From positions 1 to 16,675 of the forward strand of contig NZ_CAKUAL010000043.1 in assembly GCF_934636505.1 (NCBI RefSeq): a stretch of DNA of 16,675 nt. Reading direction: 5' to 3'. Shown one piece after another: positions 1 to 5,658 of the stretch (its first letter is position 1; each line of letters begins with the position of its first letter). The notes below the pieces were generated by a model. The model ran no database searches. It was not told where the DNA came from and was given only the letters and a program-made list of their open reading frames with translations. Origin of the DNA: an uncultured Ellagibacter sp. (GTDB lineage: Bacteria; Actinomycetota; Coriobacteriia; Coriobacteriales; Eggerthellaceae). Made by a program: the position numbers and the translations under genes.

Positions 1-12
1 GCCGAGCACCGC

Positions 13-31
13 GCTCGCAATCCGCGCGAGC
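13..31. other. Short GC-rich hairpin at left edge
   Basis: GCTCGC (13-18) and GCGAGC (26-31) form a 6-bp perfect inverted repeat with a 7-nt loop, 36 nt before prfC. It could be the terminator of a gene lying left of the window or part of the prfC leader. There is no clear T-run, so the role is undecided. Confidence 0.25.
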
Positions 32-67
32 AGGGCATTTCATTTCCGAGCACGAGAAAGAACCAGC

Positions 68-1681
68 ATGTCGACCCTAACGGATCAGATTTCCTCACGG
101 CGCACCTTCGCCATCATCTCGCACCCCGATGCGGGCAAGACGACCCTCACCGAGAAGCTCCTGCTCTACACCGGCAGCATCCAGACCGCAGGCTCGGTCA
201 AAGGCAAGTCCAGCTCGAAGCACGCCGTGTCCGATTGGATGGACATCGAGAAGCAGCGCGGCATCTCCGTGACCTCCTCGGTGCTGCAGTTCTCCTATGA
301 CGGCTATTGCGTGAACATCCTCGATACCCCTGGCCACCAGGATTTTTCGGAAGACACCTACCGCACACTCATGGCTGCTGACGCCGCGGTCATGGTCATC
401 GACGGCGCAAAGGGCGTCGAGGCGCAGACGAAGAAGCTTTTCAAGGTGTGCACGCTGCGCCATATCCCCATCTTCACGTTCGTGAACAAGCTTGACCGTG
501 AGACGCGCGACCCGTTCGACCTCATGGAGGAGATCGAGACCGTGCTCGGCATCGGCACCTACCCGATGAACTGGCCGATCGGCTGCGGGCAGAACTTCCG
601 CGGCGTGTTCGACCGCCAAACCCGCCGCGTCATCGCCTTCGAGGGCGACGGCCACGCCAACGCCACCAAGAAAGTTGCGGAAATCGAGGCCGAACTCGGC
701 GACGCCGCGCTTGCCGACCTTATCGGGGAAGCGAACCACGCGAACCTCATCGACGACATCGAGCTGCTCGACGGCGCAGGTGACGAGCTCGACCTTAACG
801 CGGTGCGCACCGGCAAGCTCTCCCCTGTGTTCTTCGGCAGCGCGCTCACCAACTTCGGCGTCGAACCGTTCCTGAAAGAGTTCCTGCGCCTCACCCCCAC
901 GCCGCTCCCCTACACCGACTGCCTCACGGGCGAGCCGGTCGACCCGATGCGCGACGAGTTTTCAGGATTCGTCTTCAAAATCCAGGCGAACATGGACAAG
1001 AACCACCGCGACCGCATCGCCTTCGTGCGCATCTGCTCGGGCAAGTTCGAGCGCGGCATGGACGCAATGCACATGCAGGGCGGCAAAAAGCTGAAGCTCG
1101 CCACGGGAACCTCGCTTATGGCGGACGACCGCGCGACGGTCGACGAGGCGTACGCGGGCGACATCGTCGGGCTGTTCGATCCGGGCATATTTTCGATTGG
1201 CGATACCGTTTGCGCAGGTAAATGCCGCGTTCAATACCCCGAAATCCCCACGTTCGCGCCCGAGATCTTCGCGCGCGTCACGCAGGTGAACACGCTCAAA
1301 CGCAAGCAGTTCGTGAAGGGTATGGAGGAACTCGCGCAAGAAGGCGCCATCCAGATTTTCCGCGAGCCGGGCTTCGGCATGGAAAGCGTCATCGTTGGCG
1401 TCGTCGGCGTGCTACAGCTCGACGTGCTTGAACAGCGCCTGAAAAGCGAATACGGCGTCGAGGTGCGCAGGCAGGCGCTCCCCTATTCCGAGATTCGCTG
1501 GATTATGAACGATCCTTCCACCTACGACATCGCGAAGCTCAACCTGACGAGCGACACGCTGCGCGTCGAGGACATGCGCGGCCGCAAGCTGCTTTTGTTC
1601 ACGAGCGCGTGGAACGTGAATTGGGCGAGCGAGCGCAACGCTGACCTGGAGCTTTCGGAGGTCGGCAACTTCTCCATCTAG
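68..1681 (+). CDS. prfC: Peptide chain release factor 3 (RF3), translational GTPase
   Basis: RF3 is a cytoplasmic GTPase that ejects RF1 or RF2 from the ribosome after peptide release. The protein is 537 aa, close to the roughly 530 aa usual for the family. The G1 P-loop is H19-P-D-A-G-K-T-T26, the RF3-type switch region SDWMDIEKQRGISVTSSV is at about residues 55-72, G3 is D86-T-P-G-H90 and G4 is N140-K-L-D143. The segment DTPGHQDFSEDTYRTL matches RF3 rather than EF-G. Translation domains II and III follow the G domain, through EIFARVTQV and the QEGAIQIFRE segment, to the C-terminus. ATG 68 begins the conserved N-terminus (MSTLTDQISSRRTFAIISHP) and is the natural start. The next gene starts 9 nt after the stop, so the two are probably cotranscribed. 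Nothing is unusual or missing. Confidence 0.96.
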   Translation: MSTLTDQISSRRTFAIISHPDAGKTTLTEKLLLYTGSIQTAGSVKGKSSSKHAVSDWMDIEKQRGISVTSSVLQFSYDGYCVNILDTPGHQDFSEDTYRTLMAADAAVMVIDGAKGVEAQTKKLFKVCTLRHIPIFTFVNKLDRETRDPFDLMEEIETVLGIGTYPMNWPIGCGQNFRGVFDRQTRRVIAFEGDGHANATKKVAEIEAELGDAALADLIGEANHANLIDDIELLDGAGDELDLNAVRTGKLSPVFFGSALTNFGVEPFLKEFLRLTPTPLPYTDCLTGEPVDPMRDEFSGFVFKIQANMDKNHRDRIAFVRICSGKFERGMDAMHMQGGKKLKLATGTSLMADDRATVDEAYAGDIVGLFDPGIFSIGDTVCAGKCRVQYPEIPTFAPEIFARVTQVNTLKRKQFVKGMEELAQEGAIQIFREPGFGMESVIVGVVGVLQLDVLEQRLKSEYGVEVRRQALPYSEIRWIMNDPSTYDIAKLNLTSDTLRVEDMRGRKLLLFTSAWNVNWASERNADLELSEVGNFSI

Positions 1682-1690
1682 GGGGCGACG

Positions 1691-2512
1691 ATGGAACGAG
1701 GCAGACACGACACCTTTGGCGCGCCCGTAGATGATCCTGCGGGCGCAGGTTTTGCTCGCTCCGCACAGGTCTCGATACCCCTCTGTGCATTTGACGCCGA
1801 AGGCTCCCACGTAACCGTTTGGCATACTAATTGCCTGGGCGGCAGCGGCAATCACGATACCAATAACGAGCTCAACCACATCGTTTACCTGCATGTTTAC
1901 GACGGCGACGGTCTCGACGTCCTCAGCGAATGCCAGCGCATCGGCTGCCCGCCTTTCACACTTGTCGCCATCAAGCCCGCCTGCTGGAACGACGACCTTA
2001 CGCCTTGGGAATGCCCCGGCCTGTTTGCCGACGACGCCCCCTTTGCGGGACACGCCCAAGATCAGCTTCACTTGTTAGAGGAAGAAATCATCCCCCAGGT
2101 CGAGCGGGAATGCGGCAAACCCAACAGTCCCCGCATCTGCCGCACCGTCGCGGGTTACTCGCTTGCAGGACTCTTCGCCACCTGGGCGTCATTCAACTCG
2201 TCGTCCTTCTCCCGCGTTGCAAGCGCTTCGGGCTCGCTTTGGTATCCCGATTTCGCGCACTTTGCCACCGAGACGCCGCTCGCCTGTCCAATCGATTGCG
2301 CCTATTTCTCGCTTGGCAGCAAAGAGGCGAAGACCCCGAGCCGGCTTCTGCGCAACGTCGCAACGGGAACGCACGAGGTCGTAGCCGCATTTCGCAGCAA
2401 GGGAGTACCGACGCGATTCGAGTCGAACCCCGGCAACCACTTCAAAGAGCCCGCGCTTCGCATGGCGCGCGGAATCGCCTGGGCAATCAGCCAGCAAGCG
2501 CCCAATCGATAG
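1691..2512 (+). CDS. Putative alpha/beta-hydrolase (esterase D/Fes-like) protein
   Basis: This is a 273-aa soluble protein with features of the serine esterase family related to Fes, IroE and esterase D. The nucleophile elbow is G155-Y-S157-L-A-G160, followed by the helix LFATWASFN and the strand RVASASGSLWYPDF, which are typical of that family. A candidate catalytic His is H250 in NPGNHF, and an acidic residue near E212 (SLGSKEAK) may complete the triad. No signal peptide is visible, so it is probably cytoplasmic. It starts 9 nt after prfC, behind a G-rich stretch that can serve as ribosome binding site. Its last 26 bp overlap the 3' end of ung on the opposite strand. The substrate is unknown: siderophore esters, acyl-thiols or small esters are all possible. 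The fold assignment is fairly secure, the function is not. Confidence 0.72.
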   Translation: MERGRHDTFGAPVDDPAGAGFARSAQVSIPLCAFDAEGSHVTVWHTNCLGGSGNHDTNNELNHIVYLHVYDGDGLDVLSECQRIGCPPFTLVAIKPACWNDDLTPWECPGLFADDAPFAGHAQDQLHLLEEEIIPQVERECGKPNSPRICRTVAGYSLAGLFATWASFNSSSFSRVASASGSLWYPDFAHFATETPLACPIDCAYFSLGSKEAKTPSRLLRNVATGTHEVVAAFRSKGVPTRFESNPGNHFKEPALRMARGIAWAISQQAPNR

Positions 2513-3305
2513 GCTCGACTCCGCATTCCCTCAGCAGGTCGTTTGCGCGGGAGAACGGACGCGAGCCCAAGAAAGCGGGAAGATCGCCAGCCGCACGCGA
2601 TGCCGAAAGCGGCGAGGGGTGCGTGCTTTTGAGGATGAACTTGCAGGCAAGAGCGTCACCTGAAGAGGAGCCGGTTGCGTCGGCGACAGCGGGGGCGGTA
2701 CCGCTCGATGCGGGGTCATCGGAGCCAGAGCCCGCAACGCCAGCGCCACCCTCAAGCGCATCCTTCGACACGCGCGCCTTCGCGCTCTCGATCAGCTTGA
2801 TAGCCGGACGTCCCCACGCCAAAAAGACCACCGGCTGAGGCAAACGCATGCACGCCTCGACGATCGCCGTCGTAACCACCTGCCAACCCAACTTACTGTG
2901 GGAGTTCGCTGCGTGCTCCCGCACGGTGAGCGTCGTGTTCAAAAGCAGCACGCCTTGCTGTGCCCACGCAGACAAATCACCGCTCACGGGCATATTGCAC
3001 CCCAGGTCAGATGCCATTTCCTTATAGATATTGCGCAAGCTTGGCGGAAGCTTCTCCCCGTTGGGCACCGAGAATGACAAGCCCATCGCCTGCCCCGGGC
3101 CATGGTAGGGGTCCTGCCCCAGAATGACGGCGCGGACGTCTCCAGGCGCTACATAGACAAGCGCGTTCAAGATGTCGCCTTGCGACGGATAGATGGTCTC
3201 TTCCCTTCGCAGGTCGTCAACCTCTAAGAGCAATCGCTGTGCAGTCGCCTTCACCTGCTCGGAAACGAGCGCGAACCACGCATCGATCGATTCCTGTTTT
3301 TCCAC
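2487..3305 (-). CDS. ung: Uracil-DNA glycosylase (family 1 UDG) with internal low-complexity insertion
   Basis: Ung removes uracil from DNA as the first step of base excision repair. Numbered from the GTG at 3305, the 272-aa protein has the water-activating loop G63-Q-D65-P-Y-H68 with catalytic Asp65, the segment LLNTTLTVRE (121-130), the strand VVFLAWG (159-165), and the minor-groove intercalation loop H229-P-S-P-L-S234. E. coli Ung has about 229 residues. The extra length here is mostly a Gly/Ser/Ala/Asp-rich insertion at about 183-221, just before FILKSTHPSPLS, plus about five extra residues (AAGDLPA) after the HPSPLSA loop. The GTG start is preferred because GGAGG lies 5 nt upstream, while an in-frame TTG at 3341 adds 12 non-conserved residues and has no Shine-Dalgarno. 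It converges on, and overlaps, the esterase gene. Confidence 0.93.
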   Translation of the reverse strand: MEKQESIDAWFALVSEQVKATAQRLLLEVDDLRREETIYPSQGDILNALVYVAPGDVRAVILGQDPYHGPGQAMGLSFSVPNGEKLPPSLRNIYKEMASDLGCNMPVSGDLSAWAQQGVLLLNTTLTVREHAANSHSKLGWQVVTTAIVEACMRLPQPVVFLAWGRPAIKLIESAKARVSKDALEGGAGVAGSGSDDPASSGTAPAVADATGSSSGDALACKFILKSTHPSPLSASRAAGDLPAFLGSRPFSRANDLLRECGVEPIDWALAG

Positions 3306-3315
3306 CGTCGCCTCC
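3303..3315 (-). promoter_or_regulatory. Ribosome binding site deciding the ung GTG start
   Basis: On the minus strand GGAGG (3311-3315) precedes GTG (3303-3305) by 5 nt. No comparable site precedes the in-frame TTG at 3341, so the shorter ORF is favoured. Confidence 0.7.
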
Positions 3316-3362
3316 AACCGGTCGTCTTCCCGCAGAGCCAATTCACAGCTTTGCGCTCGTCC

Positions 3363-3368
3363 ATTTTA
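3363..3368 (-). promoter_or_regulatory. Possible -10 element for ung
   Basis: On the minus strand TAAAAT matches the -10 consensus at five of six positions and lies about 58 nt upstream of the ung start. No convincing -35 is found 16-18 bp further upstream, so this is a weak prediction. Confidence 0.3.
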
Positions 3369-3417
3369 GCGAACAAAGCGACTGCTTTCCCACGAGGCAG
3401 CAAAGAGAAGAAGGGGC

Positions 3418-3453
3418 CTCGGGGGAAGCTGAAGGGGAAACGCTCCCCCCGAG
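3418..3453 (-). terminator. Hairpin terminator of the molybdoenzyme operon
   Basis: CTCGGGGG (3418-3425) pairs with CCCCCGAG (3446-3453), and the stem continues inward with AGC/GCT (3427-3429 and 3442-3444) after one mismatch. It begins 16 nt beyond the stop of the last operon gene. On the minus strand it is followed by a pyrimidine-rich stretch (CCCCTTCTTCTCTTT) rather than a pure T-run. It lies between that operon and ung, which run in the same direction. Confidence 0.65.
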
Positions 3454-3468
3454 TTGGAAGAGAGTAGT

Positions 3469-4158
3469 CTAGAAAAGGTCTCCGCGCTTTCGATCCAGTA
3501 TGGCGCGAACAATGCGAAGCACTGCGTACGCACCGAACACAACGGTGTATGCCACGACACTCTGCGCAGCCGTCATGCCGCCAGAGAGAGCGCTCGGCAA
3601 AAGCATTGCAAGCACGTGCACATAGGTCAGGCCGAAAAACACATATGACCATTTCTGCACACGAAACCACGTTTGCGAGTTCATGCGAGCCTTCACGCTG
3701 TTAAACGATGTGGCTCCCAAAACAATCAGAAGTACGGTGACGGCAAACGCTACGCCCAAGCCCACAGAAACGAACGGGGAAATCACGCCCGCACCCAACA
3801 CGCGCGGAACATAGGTCAGGCAGTATGCGAGAATATGCCCTACTATCAGCATGCACGCAATAATGGAAAGCTCCGCCCGAATAGGAGACAGATATTTGCG
3901 CAGCTTCGAATCACGCGGAAAGACCCCGACAAACATCACCACGGTAAACAGGGCAACCGCCAGCGTGCCTTTCTGCAATAGCAAGAACAGCACGTTGCGC
4001 ACGGGCGCCGACAGAGGTAGCAAACCCTGCAATACCCCTATATAGAGCAGCGCCAGCACAATCGCCGCAGCATACCAGATTGCCGGCGCCTTCTTAATGG
4101 CAGGCTTCAGCAAAAGTACCGCAACCACAACGCATATGAGCACGATCAAGAATGCCAT
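3469..4158 (-). CDS. Ferric-reductase-like transmembrane protein (MsrQ/FRD-type), last gene of operon
   Basis: This is a 229-aa very hydrophobic protein with about six or seven membrane helices (roughly 1-17, 28-48, 54-80, 95-118, 127-150, 166-190 and 198-222). The arrangement S151-F-N-S...W164-F-R-V-Q-K-W...Y179-V-H181 follows the ferric-reductase-like domain, in which membrane histidines bind heme b. H108 (IVGHILAY) and H181 (TYVHVL) are present. The position 13 residues before H181, usually His in a W..LH motif, is Gln168. The start is ATG 4158, with AAAGG just upstream and the TorD-like gene ending 11 nt before. An open frame extends further upstream but would overlap that gene. It may be a quinol- or flavin-linked cytochrome serving the molybdoenzyme. 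Neither an NAD(P)/FAD domain nor an MsrP partner is present. Confidence 0.68.
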   Translation of the reverse strand: MAFLIVLICVVVAVLLLKPAIKKAPAIWYAAAIVLALLYIGVLQGLLPLSAPVRNVLFLLLQKGTLAVALFTVVMFVGVFPRDSKLRKYLSPIRAELSIIACMLIVGHILAYCLTYVPRVLGAGVISPFVSVGLGVAFAVTVLLIVLGATSFNSVKARMNSQTWFRVQKWSYVFFGLTYVHVLAMLLPSALSGGMTAAQSVVAYTVVFGAYAVLRIVRAILDRKRGDLF

Positions 4159-4169
4159 GAAACCGCCTT

Positions 4170-4916
4170 TCAGGAAGTACGAGGAGAAACGGTTTCGTCC
4201 CCAGCGCCTTCCAATGCAAGACTCGCTTCGAGACCCACTTCGGCTGCCAATTCGCACATGTACCGCTTGCCCATATCGGACAAAGCCTGATATGCAGCCA
4301 GCTGGCTAAGACTCCTTACTTCAGACATGAAACGAGGACACCATTTCAAAAAATGGTCGCGGGCAAAAGAATCTAAGCGATCCCGCCACCCCGCTTCAGC
4401 AGCGGCATCTCCGACCCGCACAGCTTCAGCCACGCACGCATGCAGATGCGCCAAAAACTCCAATTCGTGGAAAATGCTATCGACAGGCTCACGACGCAAA
4501 TCGACCGTGGTTACACCCGATTCCGCCATACGGTGCTCAACATCTATAGCGATTCGGGTTCGGAACAATGACGGATCACCCTCAGCGCCCATCATGCGAT
4601 GCATGAAAGGGCTTTCATAAGGCCAGATCAACACGTCGACGCCTGGCGCCAAAAACAATCGGCTGTACTCACGGCGAAGAGACCCCTGCTCGACTCCCGC
4701 AAACGCCTCAGCGCAATGACTCGCCAGACCCGCATCCCCCTCAGATTCTTCCCCGCAAGCATCAATCATGCTCGCGCGCCAATCGGCGAGAAACCGCCCA
4801 TCGGAAAGCGCCTGAGCAATCTGCTCATTCGGGAAAGAGAAGCCCGCTGCTAAAAGCGCTGCGAGATCGGACAAACCCACGGCTCTGTGCAGTTTTCGAT
4901 CAACGCTTTCGCTCAT
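4170..4916 (-). CDS. TorD/DmsD-family molybdoenzyme maturation chaperone
   Basis: Proteins of this cytoplasmic all-helical family bind the Tat leader of a molybdopterin enzyme and hold it until cofactor insertion is complete. The 248-aa product shows the family hallmarks: R82-E-Y-S-R-L-F-L-A-P-G (82-92) with the following WPYESPF (98-104), then E143-P-V-D-S-I-F-H-E-L-E-F-L-A-H-L (143-158), and the late DHFLKWCPRF segment. ATG 4916 has GGAG about 8 nt upstream. It lies downstream of the ferredoxin subunit gene and upstream of the ferric-reductase-like gene, all on one strand with short gaps. Its likely client is the Tat-tagged catalytic subunit coded at 5659-8142. It is somewhat longer than the roughly 200 residues of E. 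coli TorD or DmsD because of extra sequence at both ends. Confidence 0.85.
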   Translation of the reverse strand: MSESVDRKLHRAVGLSDLAALLAAGFSFPNEQIAQALSDGRFLADWRASMIDACGEESEGDAGLASHCAEAFAGVEQGSLRREYSRLFLAPGVDVLIWPYESPFMHRMMGAEGDPSLFRTRIAIDVEHRMAESGVTTVDLRREPVDSIFHELEFLAHLHACVAEAVRVGDAAAEAGWRDRLDSFARDHFLKWCPRFMSEVRSLSQLAAYQALSDMGKRYMCELAAEVGLEASLALEGAGDETVSPRTS

Positions 4917-4979
4917 GAATCGCTCCGTTCAATTCAGAGCCGCCGCATCCTTTAGGAAACGACGGCTCGAATAACACAG

Positions 4980-5645
4980 TTACTTGGTCAGGTAGAACAC
5001 GTTAGGGCCAGTCCCTACCGATTCGCGCAGCTTGTAATAGTTGCGCCCCTCGATAGCCTTCGAAACCTCCGACTCCGGATCGTCCAAATCACCCCAATAC
5101 CGCGCACGGCCCATGCACAGCTGCATGCATGCCGGAACCTCTCCCCTATCGATCAAATTGTGGCAGAACGTGCACTTCTCCACCGTTCCTGCCTCGTGAA
5201 TAGGGGCATCGGCCTCTCCCACCACGACATCGAGATAGTACTCGGGTTCCCCCTCGTTCATCGAGCGGACATTATCGTAAGGGCACGCCATCATACACGA
5301 ACGGCAACCGATGCACAGCGACGAGTCCACATATACGATTCCATCGTCGCGCTTCTTCGTCGCACCCGTCGGGCATACCCTCAGACAAGGAGGATTCTCG
5401 CAATGCTGACACTGCACTGGAAGGAATTCCAGCACGCAATTCGGGAATTCGCCGAATGCGTTGTCGTTGGCAACTGCCCCGTGCACAACCGCTGTGCCAA
5501 AATCATCGGGATCGGTGCTCGTTTTCGTATATACCGTGTTGTAAGTGATGTTCTTAGGCAGATTATTCGCGATTTTACATGCCGTGGCGCACGCCTGGCA
5601 ACCAACGCAACGCTCAAGGTCGATAGCCATTCCGTATCGAGTCAT
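4980..5645 (-). CDS. DmsB-type four-cluster [4Fe-4S] ferredoxin subunit
   Basis: This is the electron-transfer subunit that carries electrons between the membrane anchor and the molybdopterin subunit. The 221-aa protein has sixteen cysteines in four groups, enough for four cubane clusters: C13/C16/C19/C23, C79/C82/C87/C91, C111/C114/C117/C121 and C158/C161/C173/C177. All groups are complete. There is no signal peptide, as expected for a subunit co-exported with its Tat-tagged partner. AGGAGG lies about 9 nt before ATG 5645. The gap to the catalytic gene upstream is 13 nt, so the two are cotranscribed. The arrangement matches DmsB and related subunits. The specific substrate system (DMSO, TMAO, catechol or another acceptor) cannot be told from this subunit. 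Confidence 0.93.
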   Translation of the reverse strand: MTRYGMAIDLERCVGCQACATACKIANNLPKNITYNTVYTKTSTDPDDFGTAVVHGAVANDNAFGEFPNCVLEFLPVQCQHCENPPCLRVCPTGATKKRDDGIVYVDSSLCIGCRSCMMACPYDNVRSMNEGEPEYYLDVVVGEADAPIHEAGTVEKCTFCHNLIDRGEVPACMQLCMGRARYWGDLDDPESEVSKAIEGRNYYKLRESVGTGPNVFYLTK

Positions 5646-5658
5646 AATATCAATCCTC

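Noticed and set aside
1412..2071. Minus-strand open frame of 219 codons over the prfC-esterase junction
   Set aside because: It spans two genes on the other strand and has no conserved motif.
1930..2838. Plus-strand open frame running from the esterase into ung
   Set aside because: It is out of frame with the esterase, antisense to ung, and its translation is low-complexity Arg/Pro/Ser-rich.
3306..3341. TTG start extending ung by 12 residues
   Set aside because: It has no Shine-Dalgarno, while GTG 3305 has GGAGG at 5 nt, and the added residues are not conserved in Ung.
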